This document shows positions 45,248 to 55,577 of a stretch of DNA of 64,000 nt, one piece after another. The notes under the pieces are model-generated. The model had not been told where the DNA came from. It made no database searches and saw only the letters and a list, made by a program, of their open reading frames with translations. Position 1 is the stretch's first letter; every line of letters starts with the position of its first letter. Location of the stretch: positions 52,829,278-52,893,277 of the forward strand of contig CM072526.1 in the NCBI GenBank assembly GCA_036898135.1. Reading direction: 5' to 3'. A program made the position numbers and the translations under genes. The DNA comes from Oncomelania hupensis. Taxonomy: Eukaryota > Mollusca > Gastropoda > Littorinimorpha > Pomatiopsidae.

Positions 45248-45912
45248 AACTACATATACATATATAAATTAATTAATTTGTCTTTTTGTTTTGTTTTTAG
45301 TTAACTAGAGTTATCCGGGCGAACATATCTTGTCTCAGAACACTATGAAAGCTACCCCGAGCTGCAAGCTTTTCTTAGGGAAAGGGGGTGGTGATAGCCT
45401 GGCAGTGCAAGGCCGAACTAGCGGAGCTAGCTAGGATTGCAACTAAGATCAACCGTTCGGTTGATCCGGAAGGTTTAACGGAGGACAGAGCAGAAATTTT
45501 AGGCGATAAACGGTAAGAATGTCCACCTGAACGTTAGACAGCTCTGTCGCAACATGCTGGCAAGCCGGCCAAAGTTGTTTCCCCTCGTATTTCCAAGCAT
45601 AGTCTATTAAGACGATGATTACAACGTCAGCAACTTAGTTGGCTGGAAAGTTGTGACGACCACGACGGCGATCGCGATGACGATAAAGACTACAACGGTG
45701 ATGATGGCGATTTGCGATGATGATTAGTCGGTGGAGAAGAAGACTGAGATTGACTGAGACTGAGATTGACTGAGACTGAGATTGACTGAGACTGAGATTG
45801 ACTGAGACTATGAAATAAAGAGGAAGAGAAGGATGAGGCGAAGAGCGTTGAGGGTGTGTGAGCGTGGGGATGGAGAGAGAGGGAGGAGGAAAGGGGGGAG
45901 GGAACATTTGAC
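45248..45912. other. FABP-like gene intron 2, remaining part
   Basis: Between the SINE head and exon 2. Carries a 16-bp tandem repeat (GAGATTGACTGAGACT)n of about four units at 45740-45808. No other exon-like segment is evident. Confidence 0.6.
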
Positions 45913-46088
45913 CTTGCATTTTTTGCCATCGAAGTTTTCTTCCTCGAAGGTCTGGTCAAGATAGAAGTTGCTCTCGAAGCTGGACAAAGCGTTGTTCATC
46001 TTGATGGTCCACTTCATGTCAGCGGCGATGGCGATGGTTTCGTAGGACACTAATGCTATGCTGACCCTCCGCGCGATGGTTCCCACAC
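45913..46088 (-). CDS. FABP-like gene, exon 2
   Basis: Acceptor TTTGTTTTGCCAG precedes GTGTGGGAACC at 46088; the exon ends at 45913 before GTCAAA. Its 176 nt complete the split Gly codon of exon 1 and give 58 codons: VGTIARRVSIALVSYETIAI ... KWTIKM ... FYLDQTFEEE-NFDGKKCK. This is the FABP pattern G-V-G..R, WTIK(T/M), F.L(G/D)..F(E/D)E..(F/A)DG(R/K)K.K, and the vertebrate equivalent exon is 173 nt. The donor is a weak GTCAAA rather than GTAAGT; exon length and phase support it, but the exact border needs transcript proof. Confidence 0.85.
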
Positions 46089-46169
46089 CTGGCAAAACAA
46101 ACATACCAACGCAAATGGTAAAATCAAGTTGAGGTGGTTACAAAGGTACAATAGTGACAGCGCGTCAAG
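46089..46169. other. FABP-like gene intron 1, 3' portion
   Basis: Ordinary intronic sequence upstream (in gene sense) of exon 2. Confidence 0.5.
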
Positions 46170-46332
46170 TCTTAGTCCACAGGCTCTTGTATCTGGACAC
46201 GCGAGCGCTATACGCGTCTCCCTTCTCTGGGGGTGCGTATTTAGGTATACCCCGAGAAAGGAGATGCGTCAAAGGCATAAGCGCTCGCGTGTCCATAGGC
46301 GCTCGTGTGTCCAGATACAAGCGCACGTGATG
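46170..46332. mobile_element. Foldback element (~160 bp) in intron 1
   Basis: CTTGTATCTGGACACGCGAG at 46187 is mirrored by GTGTCCAGATACAAG at 46307. Inner arms ACGCGTCTCC..TTCTC and GAGAAAGGAGATGCG also pair, and a second internal copy of GCTCGCGTGTCCATA lies in the right arm. A related, decayed element with TTGTATCTGGACACACAAA and CAAGGTACAAGCGCCTGTG is at 63515-63595. Non-coding, MITE/foldback-like. Confidence 0.7.
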
Positions 46333-47104
46333 CTTTAGGAAGAGACAGACAACGATGACATTGGTCAACATCTCACCAGTATGGCGCCACTGTAGCTGGG
46401 ATAGGAAAGAAGATGAGTATGGCACCACACTGTTTATGTTGCCAGCTTAATAGGGGCCCATTTTGACCAAGCCCCCTAGACAGACCATTTTAACATTCAA
46501 AGTGAGTGTTGCTCCCACTGATGAAAATAAGCTTACAACCAAAAAAATGTCTCTTTCCAAAGTTTAGTTATTTTTTTCCACGAATAAACACCGCAGTTGT
46601 TATGCCTAGTAATAGTTACCGCTAGTCAATATGCTTGATCTAAAAATAGCCCCTACCAAAACTACTGAGAGACGGACCCAATTTAAAACAAAACATTCCT
46701 CGGTAAGGGTTTTCGTTTCAGATTGATAAAATAGACCTCCTACATTCCTTACACCACACACCAAAGATACTCTTCAAGCTTCGGGGATCACTCAGGGTCA
46801 AAGGTCACAAGGCTTCTGTCAGACCGGAAATTGAAAATTCAAACTTCAGCGGTTGCGTTGAGCAACGAAAACCCGCTTTATTATTGTTTAATGCGAGAAC
46901 AATGCCAATTTTTGGGTCAACCCGTTTTGGCCAAAAGTAAACAACGTCTTGGAATTGGAGCCTTTTAAAATTAACCTTGGCTTGCTTCATGCTGAATAAC
47001 TGGATTCCCTGCAGCAAAGGGAGTTGCGTCCCCTCATCTGCTCTCTGAAACCTTGCCACTAAGTGTTTGAAAGGGTTAACCGCCGTCCACTACCACACAC
47101 TCAC
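46333..47104. other. FABP-like gene intron 1, 5' portion
   Basis: No exon-like or repeat feature recognised. The small minus-strand frame at 46805-47059 has no known motif. Confidence 0.5.
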
Positions 47105-47846
47105 CTGCTTGCTTGAGTAGATCGTCCCAGTTTTCCGTTTCTTCAGATTTCCACGAGCCGGCAAGAGAGCAGCGCGCGATCACCAACGACCTTGCCGCGT
47201 CCAACACCTGATCTTGACTAGTTCCTGCAGTTTTCTGTGGGGAGGCGGATCTGTCGACCTCCGACGGCGCCGACATCGAGACTTTTGTGTGTGCCTTGGC
47301 TTTAGGCACCTGAAGCGTATTGTGTGCTTTGGCTTTAGGCACCTGAAGCGTATTGTGTGCCTCCGTCTTTACGTCAGCATGCTGCGACCTATCCTCTGAC
47401 TTGGCACGGCGAGAGAGGTCTTGACCGCTCGACTTCATGCAGCTGCCTGCCTTTTCCAGCGAAGATGCCCGACCTCTGTGCAATCTTGAACTTTGGTCCT
47501 TATGACTTTGAATATTTCCAGTGGCGCCATCGGCGGGGGAGGTGGAACCTATCCGAGATTGGATTGGTCCTTCAGTCGAGTTAGAGTGTTTCCAGAATTT
47601 GATATTAAACGGCTTTCTCCGTGCTTGCTGTTCGCCGCTTTTGCTGGCTCTAGACGTGGACTGCATGTTGCTATGGTTACTTGCTTGTGCCGAATCTGGT
47701 GATGTGGGACTGTTGTTTTCATGTCGTAGCACCTCCCCATCAGTGGAACTGCTGCTCTCTTTGTAACTGGGGGACAATGTACTGGCACTTTCAGATTCAC
47801 TATCCGATTCTCCTAGTATGGCCTGGTACAATTTTTTATGGCTCAT
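47105..47846 (-). CDS. FABP-like gene, exon 1 with long Ser-rich extension
   Basis: ATG at 47846 is directly preceded by an in-frame TAA, so translation cannot start upstream without another exon. 247 codons plus one base run to the donor GTGAGT (47104-47099). Residues 1-225 are hydrophilic and low-complexity: an acidic Ser cluster (GESDSESESASTLSPSYKES), basic patches (EQQARRKPF), and an 11-residue tandem repeat AHNTLQVPKAK at 163-184. Residues ~226-248 (SLAGSWKSEETENWDDLLKQ-AG) are the FABP N-terminus, and intron 1 falls after the Gly in phase 1, the normal FABP site. FABPs are small cytosolic beta-barrels binding fatty acids or retinoids, normally ~130 residues. The extension is unusual and its role unknown. 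Confidence 0.8.
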
Positions 47847-47849
47847 TTA

Positions 47850-47960
47850 TTCACAGACATTTTCAAGGAAATTTAGTTATCGTGATCATCGCGTGACCCG
47901 ACCTTGACATTGGTCTTAAATACACCCACAATTCGCCTTTGCCGTGTCGCGAATTGCCAT
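47850..47960 (-). promoter_or_regulatory. Possible nuclear-receptor half-site upstream of FABP-like start
   Basis: On the minus strand TCAAGGTCG (47907-47899) lies 53-61 bp before the ATG and fits the extended monomer site TCAAGGTCR bound by FTZ-F1/ERR-type receptors. FABP genes in animals are often lipid-sensor targets, but a single 9-bp match is weak evidence and no TATA box is visible. Confidence 0.2.
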
Positions 47961-48288
47961 GCTGGTTGTTCCTGCAACAAAGAACAGTGAGGTCCAATAC
48001 TATTTTACAGTTAACAATAACTAAGCTGGGTTGATTCTTTTTGTAAAAAACTCTGCCGGATTATGGCTTATTGTATCGTTCCTTAATTTTTTTTTAATAT
48101 GGTTCTTTTATCGTTCTTATAAAGCGCTTTACCTGCTCAACAAATGCTCAAGGAGCTGACACATATAGGCTCTAACACAAGCCGCCCGAGGAACAAGCGC
48201 CAGGCAACCGTATGTGAATGTGAGAGATGCTGAAGCATAAAAGCGTCGCTCTCTATATGCTAAGTACAGGTAGAGATCTCTCTATATT
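47961..48288. other. Anonymous DNA with old retroposon-like 3' end
   Basis: TATAAAGCGCTTTACCTGCTCA and ACACAAGCCGCCCGAGG (48118-48215) resemble 23830-23905. Otherwise nothing recognised. Confidence 0.45.
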
Positions 48289-48652
48289 AATCCTATCCTA
48301 TCCTATTCCATCCTATCCCGTAACTCAAAAGTCGCTTGGACATCACAGATGAACGTTTAACCACCAGCAATAATCATGTAATGTAATGTAACCACCAGCG
48401 ATCTCCATCTTTCTCTGTCCTCAGCAGCTCTCATGGCTTCACTCAGTGTCAAGCCAGTCCATTCTCGAATGTTGTCTTCCCACCTCTTTTTCTGTCTCCC
48501 TCTTCTTCTGCCTCTTTCACCGTGCCTTGCAAGATGGTCTTTGATGGTGTGGTGACGTGGCCATACCATCGGAGTTTCCGTTTCTTCACCACTGCGAGCA
48601 TGTTATCGTGTTGTCCTGGGGCTTGTGTGATTATTGTCGGACTTTGTCGTTG
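48289..48652 (-). pseudogene. LINE 3' fragment, family L, copy 7
   Basis: The minus strand holds the family end with (GGATA)n tail at 48289-48320 and the RRRGRQKKRWEDNIREWTGL block, broken by indels. It stops at about 48652 within the KVRQ segment. Contains a 21-bp foreign insertion at 48369-48389. CTCTATATTA / CTCTGTATAC at the two ends may be a decayed TSD. Confidence 0.85.
48369..48389 (-). mobile_element. 21-bp family A 3'-end insertion with 10-bp TSD
   Basis: The LINE sequence AACCACCAGC is present twice (48359-48368 and 48390-48399), surrounding AATAATCATGTAATGTAATG-T. Those 21 bp are the 3' terminus and (TAATG)n tail of family A as seen at 23947-23967. Apparently a target-primed insertion that stopped almost at once. 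Note that in plus-strand reading it is the reverse complement of the family A end at 23947, so the orientation is opposite to that copy. Confidence 0.75.
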
Positions 48653-48732
48653 GCTCTGTATACACTGTGGTGCGAGTTATTATTTCCATCCCCCTCAGAC
48701 GCAACAATAAACAGCAGCAGTATTATTTGAGG
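48653..48732. other. Short spacer between two LINE insertions
   Basis: Nothing recognised. Confidence 0.5.
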
Positions 48733-48743
48733 TAGTAAGCATG

Positions 48744-49282
48744 CTGCCCTGGCGAGGTTGAAGCCAATTTGGAAAGACAGGACCAGCAGTCTACATTCCA
48801 AGGTAAGACTGCTGCGCTCCCATGTCATAGATCTCCATTTTCCTATATGCTTGCGAAACATGGACTCTCACAGCAGATCTCCAACGAAGAATACAAAGCA
48901 TGGAGAAAAGGTGCTACAGAAGACTTCTGGGCATTTCCTATACCCAGCACATCACCAACGACGAAGTCCGACAGACCATCACACAAGCCATTGGACAACA
49001 TGACCTGCTCACAGTGGTGAAAAAACGGAAACTCCGATGGTATGGCCACGTCACCAGATCATCAGGCCTTGCAAAGACCACCCTGCAAGGCACAGTGCAA
49101 GGAGGTAGAAGAAGAGTGAGACCGAAAAAGAGGTGGGAGGACACCACTCGAGAATGGACTGGTTTGATACTGAGCGAAACAGTCAGGGTTGCTGAGGACA
49201 GAGAAAGATGGAGTACGTTGGTTAAACGATCATCTGTGGTGCCCCTACGACCTCCGAGTTACGGGATAGGATAGGAGAGGGA
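48744..49282 (+). pseudogene. LINE 3' fragment, family L, copy 8, with 11-bp TSD
   Basis: Flanked by TAGTAAGCATG at 48733-48743 and 49283-49293. Encodes KPIWKDRTSSLHSKVRLLRS, frameshifts, then the frame 48900-49274 with YRRLLGISYTQHITNDEVRQ and VRPKKRWEDTTREWTGLIL, ending in GGGATAGGATAGGAGAGG. 5'-truncated and dead. Confidence 0.9.
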
Positions 49283-49293
49283 TAGTAAGCATG

Positions 49294-49940
49294 ATCGTCG
49301 TAGGGAAATTTTTATAAAGTCTGCTCAAGACAATCAAAACAGTAAAACAGTATCTCTGTTACGAAGATTGAAACACCATAATCGTTGACACATTCTACAC
49401 GTGCGTACGTCCAGGTACATTTGTCCCTCATGGCCAGGCGAGGTAAGGATGGTGTTGTAAACAATGGATGGATGTGTCATGTTTTTATGCTCTTATAAAT
49501 GAACGGATGGAAAGGTTTTATGTTCTTACCAATGTGTGTGCATGTAGGCCTACTGTGTATTTGTGCGCACGTTCACGTTCGCTCGCGTGTGTAGGCATCA
49601 TTGTTTGTGTGTATTAGAGACCCATGAGTTTTCATTCTTGTAGAATACAGAATGCTTTGTTTGACTAACTTTGACTTTGAAGAACTTAGAAAAAGAATAA
49701 GAACATTTGTACAATTTGACATAAACGCCAATACGACCCTGTTCAGCATTTGGTAGAAAAAGGAAAGCAAAGATAAGAACTGTAGAATAAAGGCTTTGGA
49801 CAATCATGCCTTACAGTTATAATTATAGGTAAGTAAGTAAGGTGCTTACTTGGGATGAACTACTTCCTGTTTTCTTCAAGCATTTTGAACTCTCGGAGAA
49901 AGAAGATTTTTTTTTGTCTTTATACGTCAATGATTACGTC

Positions 49941-49943
<3 letters not shown>
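49294..49943. other. Anonymous intergenic DNA
   Basis: Nothing recognised. Confidence 0.5.

Positions 49944-49991
<48 letters not shown>
49944..49991. repeat. (CT)n microsatellite
   Basis: 24 CT units. Confidence 0.97.
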
Positions 49992-49994
<3 letters not shown>

Positions 49995-50460
49995 ATTCGA
50001 GACATGTTCGAGATCAGGAGCGGATTACGCTCTTCATGAGAGGGGGTTTCCAGGTAACATTATGGAATACTATTGGACTACTAGTAATTAGATACCACTG
50101 CGTATTTCTACAGCCGATTTTTGTTGTTCACTAGGCAGCAAAATAGCACATCCGTTAATTTCTTCCAACCCCTACTTTAAAAAAAAAAAGTTTCCGTTAT
50201 TGTTCAGCCAGAGTTTGAAGTCGCAACCTAACCTGGACTGAAGGCCTTGATTAAAAATAAATTAATAGATAACTAAAATAAAATAGTGGTAGGTTTACAG
50301 ATGTGTTCATTGTGAAATCAAAACAACGCCACATTCTGTTTCTATTGTTTCTTTAAAAAAATGGACAAACGATTACTAGGTCTATAGTCACTTTTGCATA
50401 TTTCTAATTCAAGCCTAAACTTTGTAGGTCATTCCTCACCCATCCTGAACGCAAAGACTC
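49992..50460. other. Anonymous intergenic DNA
   Basis: Nothing recognised. The target site AAAGACTC of the next element ends here. Confidence 0.5.
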
Positions 50461-52381
50461 CAGAGATGAGAATCTTCCGCCTTTTAGCGGAAATCCGCTC
50501 TTTCGGAAGGTCCCAGGGTCATTTTTGAGATCGGTTTAAATCCGGTGAGAAAAATTTTAGTGTATATGACTAGGGTGAGTTGTTGATTTGCGATCTCACA
50601 ACTTATTCCCACTCGTTATTCCCATGCGGATTGTTGTCATTTGGATCGCTCTCATCTCGTTTCCGTCGATCCACCAAGCTGCCGTAAAAAGCCGAGATAA
50701 CCCGATTTATCTTTCTTCCATTTGCCGGCTGTTCCCAGACACTCCCGCTGATTATAGTGAGACAGTGACGTCACTCAAATAGGCACTTGAAGGAACTACT
50801 GCCTGAAACCATCCGTATTTCTGCTTTCCTTGTTGTGGTTTTTCGAAGACATTATCTTAAAATTGTAAACCTTGTTTGAACAGTCAATCGAGGTATTTAT
50901 GATTTTATTGTTTGGTGTGACTATAAAAGTGTCAGTGAGGCTTCATATTGATTCTATGTATAAATGTACTGAGGCTTCATACTGATTCTATGTATAAATG
51001 TACAACTCTGCATAGCTGCCAACCATCCCGGAAAATCTCGTTTTTAGCTGCTACTCCCGTTTATCCCAAAACGCATTTGAAAATCCCGTTTTTCATTTTT
51101 TTCGATTTTTGAGGGTTTTTTCCCCTCTCTTTCTCTCCTAGACGAGATTCTTAAAAGCAAAGCCGAACGAAACTGAAAGTATAGTTTTGAAACCGGAAGT
51201 CATTGTTGATGGATTCTGTGCGGGACCATGGACCAACAATGGTCCATGGTGGGACTAACCTTTTTTTCCTGCTTTTTGTTAGCCTACTAGCTTCGTGTTG
51301 TGCGATTAGGCCTAGACCTATCGGTGTGATGGCTTCTGAAAAAAATAAAGACCGGCCGAAAAAGCCAGAATTGGAAACCACGTTTTCTGAATCATACAGA
51401 AAAGACTTTGATTTTATCGAAAGTTGCACAGATGATCCGTATAGTGCATTTTGCAAAGTGTGCCGATGCACCATAAACGTAGACTATGAAGGCCGATTAG
51501 CAATTGTTTGTCACGAGAAGACTGAGAAACATAAGAAAAACCAACGGCTTACAATTGCGAACTAGATCTAGACTAACATTGCAAAAAGTGTATTCTATGT
51601 GAGGTACTAGCTTCAAAACAGACATTATCACAGCTAAAATTTTCTTTGTAAAAGATTGACATAAATTTACAGTATTTCTTTATTATGTCTTAATATAGAG
51701 ACTGAGGGACTATAAGGGTATACTAGCTTCAAATGACATTATTAATATTACTACAGTGTGGACTCTTTAAGGTACTAGCTTCAAAACATTATTACAGCTA
51801 AATTTAATGAAAATGCTTCACTTTATTATTTTATGTAGCCTCTTAAATAAAGGCACTATCCTAGAAACACGCTTCTTTATCATTTGCTTTTGTATGAACA
51901 TGTCATGCCTGCCTTTTTTGTAATTAAACACATGCTCAAAATGCTACTGAACTTTTTATCTGACTCTACCATGTATTTTCTGTCTTCAGTGTGTCCACCA
52001 TCCTAAAATAGTGAAAGATTGAGAGTAAACTTGAACATAAAACAGTGTGAAATTTTATGCTTCCATAGCGCCAAATTGCACCATTTTGCTTCATTTTAAA
52101 AAAGAAATTCCAGGAATGTTCGATTAATACAAGGCTCAACTGATGTTTGAAATGAATTCATTATGTGTTGAACTGTGGAGAGCTAACAACAGCATTTTAG
52201 TACCACAAAAACAACTGATCTGACCCCATAAAATAAGGCTCAAAATGCATAGATTTTAACCATCTTTTCAAAACTTTTTCCGGGGGAGCATGCCCCCGGA
52301 CCCCCCTAGCATCATGGATTCACCACTCGACAGACTTTGGAATGTTTCCTCCTTTTTGTCATTTTAGGATTTTCATCTCTG
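50461..52381 (+). mobile_element. TIR DNA transposon remnant with BED-like zinc finger
   Basis: Left terminus CAGAGATGAGAATC (50461-50474) pairs with right terminus GATTTTCATCTCTG (52368-52381), 13 of 14 positions. Flanks AAAGACTC and AAAGAGAT could be a decayed 8-bp TSD. Inside, a plus-strand frame encodes a finger-like domain (see 51330-51565). 52260-52310 holds CCGGGGGAGCATGCCCCCGG, a motif also near the 3' end of the hAT copy at 58390. 50930-51003 is a 34-bp tandem duplication. Size, CAG-starting TIRs and a BED-like finger suggest the hAT superfamily with the catalytic part deleted. Confidence 0.65.
51203..51565 (+). pseudogene. BED-type zinc-finger N-terminus of a transposase
   Basis: 120 residues. 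After a hydrophobic start of doubtful reality, an internal Met (about 51330) begins MASEKNKDRPKKPELETTFS, then AFCKVCRCTINVDYEGRLAI and CHEKTEKHKKN. C-x2-C plus H-x4-H spacing matches the BED-like finger preceding hAT-type transposases. The frame stops at 51563 and no catalytic domain follows within the element. Confidence 0.6.
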
Positions 52382-52389
52382 AAAGAGAT

Positions 52390-53956
52390 ACAATCTAGCT
52401 AGAAGGGCAAAATCCATAGGAATCATGAAAATGAGTGCCCAGAAAAACAAACGAAATGAAAGGTGGCATTAAAATGCTAAGTAATGCCGACTTTGATCTT
52501 TCTATGCTCTTGATCTTGACCAGTCTCCAAATACACTCATATACCATCACATAAACTACAGCAAAAGTTGTATTACGCCCAAAAAACCCAAAAAAACACA
52601 CAGTGACCTTCAGATGATCTTAACATTCAGTGACCTTGACATTGGGATGACCTTGACCTTCACGTGACATCTCATGGTCATTTATGATCAAATAACCCAA
52701 TGTTATTGAATACTATGGGTTAAATAGAGCCATTTTACTGTACGATGATATATTTTTTGGTTTGTTTTTGCAAGGCCTAAAATGAACTTGACCTTCAAGA
52801 TCAACGAAAAAACGGAACGTGTGAAAGATTACTCTATCATATTTAAATACAACAAGTTTGGACTTTTATCTCTCTCACAGTTTAGAGTCCAGGTAACTTC
52901 AAAGTACCTACTAACCGACATTGGACAGCTCCAGTGACCTTGACCTTGGGGTGAGGTTGACCAAATTTGCTTAGAAGGTGTGTCTCATTATCTATCATGA
53001 TCAAAGAATTATAAGTTCAATATTAATAACTTTTTTAAAAATGAAAATGTGTGACTTTAAAATTTGTTGACTAACATTAGTTGACCCTGTGACTTTCACC
53101 TTGAAGTAAAGTCGTTCATTCACTGATCATTTATGAGGTCTCATTGATATCTACCATCATACCAAATTTGGTTTTGATAGTTGAAATAGATTCTGAGATA
53201 TTAATCCACTTGCAAGTTTTGCACAGACAGACGGTAGACGAAGGACAGACAAACAGACAATTTTGTAAAATGTAATTTTTTTTGGAATGTTTAGGACTCA
53301 TCTCGCAGATTTGCAAAGGTGTGGATTTTTTGGGTGGGTGGGTGGTGGTGAGGGTGGGGGAATGTTACACGGTTGTTGTTTTTATCAATTGTTTATTCAG
53401 CCTCGATGCTTGAATCTTGATAAGTGTAACTCAGATTCGTTTATCCACGCAACCTGTTCACTCAGCAACAAGGCAGGAGTCGTCGTATAAAGTTTTCCAA
53501 CTTTATTCAGCGTACATCAACAGCTGCATACAATAATCGCTTTCCGAAAATCCCTCCGAAGATCGCCAGCCTCTCTATAATCCAAAGAAAGTTCGAATAT
53601 TCCAGCATGACGCAATAACACCCGATCAAAATAAAACTCGTCACCAGAACTATGCACTGTCTTACGTCATATAACCTTATTTAGGTTAGAAGAATCTCTC
53701 AGCTATTATTAGATTTATCTATATGCTTCGATCGATAGTAAACAAGTAATTCTCCAAAATTCTCCAATAATATCGACCAACGAAACTTTTCAACATTATA
53801 CCAAGCTTCTTCAAACAACAACGCAAAATTAAATCCAAGGTAAATACACCCTGTTATTGCAAGCTTTGCAAAACAAAACGATCGGATCTATCGTGCGCGT
53901 CTCACACGTAACAGATGTGGATATATTGTAGACTGACATTGCTATGCCTGTGAGTC
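52390..53956. repeat. Dispersed repeat family D, copy 2 (long)
   Basis: Opens with ATGAAAATGAGTGCCCAG, contains several CAGTGACCTTGACCTT phrases, ACCAAATTTGGTTTTGATAG, a CAGACAGAC block, and ends with GACTGACATTGCTATGCCTG-TGAGTC (hairpin 53931-53956). About 53300-53900 looks like additional inserted sequence absent from copy 1. Non-coding. Confidence 0.6.
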
Positions 53957-54091
53957 AATAAAATCTTGGGATGGAATAGGGCATGGGTGGAGGGGGGGGG
54001 AAGGGGAGTGTGATATAAGATTACGTCACCAGAGAGTAAAATATCTATTGTCAGTCGTAGCAAGCCTACATCAGTGGGAACCAAAACTATG

Positions 54092-55258
54092 GGTAGCCGA
54101 GCGGAGTAGTTGACTCCCGTTTCTCGGCCACGACCTTGAGAACATTGCTCCACCCGAGCTGTTATTTTCATTTTATCCCTCAAAAGAAGGACATAAAAGT
54201 ATTTGCCCTGCAAGGCAGTGAAGCATGGTTGGTAGTACCGGGTTGCCGGCTACTAGTGCCACGCACTCTTCTGCAAAGTCGCTGCCACCGACTTGCATAA
54301 AATGCCTGCCGACAATGTAGTCCCGTTCACCACCAAAAGCAGAAGGCGAATGCATACGTGTCAAGCTCTTGGAGCTTCTGACCATAATTTTTGGCCCGAG
54401 AGACCATAATTTTCTATCGAAAACCATAAGAAATGCGTAAAACGGTAAACACGCACATGTATACAAATACAAAAATATATAAAATAATAATAATAATTTT
54501 AGCAAACACATGCAAATTCACCTGCATTTTTTTAATAACAAGCACTGTACCATACAAACAAGCAACTTAATAAGATTAAAAAAAAACAACTTTCATAACT
54601 GTGTTTTATCCACTGCAGAAAATTAAAAAAAACCACCCCTCTCCCTGAGGCTGAAACTTTCACGGATCGCTTGCATAGGCGTATTCCTTTTCCTCTTCTG
54701 AAGAACTAATAAGATTTTTGAAGTCTTTGTTTCCCACTCTGGCAGATATCAGTCGAAATGAATACGCGCGTTTTTCGCTGGTGGTTTCGCCATTTTCAAT
54801 AAGCTGAATAAACGGAAACCTTTCCTCCAAGACGGAAACAGTGTATAGAAATGCTATGGGCATCGCAAAGCCCGTACTTCCTCCGAGATCACGATCGCGA
54901 GCGAGCGTGATTCAGAATTGTTCTCTAGGCTGTATTTGGAATTAAAATAAAATAAAAATTTGGGATTAAAAAAAAAGGATCGGGAAAAAGAAAAAATGCG
55001 TAAGATTTTCATCTTACGCCGTAAGGTGAAAAAAACATTGGAAATACGTAAAAATTACGGAAAAAACGTAAGACTTGACATGTATGCGAATGGTCAGCCG
55101 GGGAGAACAAATTTCGTGTCGCCTTGTCCTGCATAACCCAATGGCATCCCCAAAGGATTCTGCAAAGTAGGAGCCACCCAAGGCTAGTCTAACCAAGAAA
55201 TTCAAGGTAGACAATTTCTCTCCCAAGCCTCAACCAGTCGCCTCCCTTTCCGCTACAT
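54092..55258 (+). repeat. Dispersed repeat family B, copy 2, split by insertion
   Basis: 54092-54352 and 55087-55258 together reproduce the 430-bp copy at 2776-3207. They are separated by a 734-bp TIR element, with CGAATG duplicated at the junctions. Confidence 0.88.
54353..55086. mobile_element. 734-bp TIR element with 6-bp TSD
   Basis: Ends CATACGTGTCAAG (54353-54365) and CTTGACATGTATG (55074-55086) are 13-bp inverted repeats with one mismatch. CGAATG is duplicated at 54347-54352 and 55087-55092, and the empty site is visible at 3036. The interior is AT-rich with subterminal ATGCGTAAGATTTTCAT / TCTTACGC-type short repeats. A 67-residue minus frame (54863-54660) is the only sizeable ORF and has no known motif. 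The superfamily is not assigned; few DNA transposon groups make 6-bp TSDs. Confidence 0.85.
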
Positions 55259-55403
55259 AAAATCCAAATCGATACTGAATTTATTGAATATGATCTCATT
55301 GAACACGTACAAATGCGCAAAGGACAGAACCTGAAGTTTATGGCAATCTTGTTCAAAACACGAGAACTTGGGCCAATAAAACATTATGTAAAAGGGTGTA
55401 CGC
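55259..55403. other. Short anonymous spacer
   Basis: Nothing recognised. Confidence 0.5.
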
Positions 55404-55577
55404 CATAACACAGGCGGCGGAAGCGGGGGGGCAAGGGGGGCACTGGCCCCCTCCAGAAAAATATTGGGGGGGCAAACCTATACATTTGCCCCCCCAATAT
55501 TCAGCCCCTCAAAAAACATTATTTGAAGGTTCAAACCAATATATTCCCCCTTTCTCTGGACTGATGCAAGTTAACAA

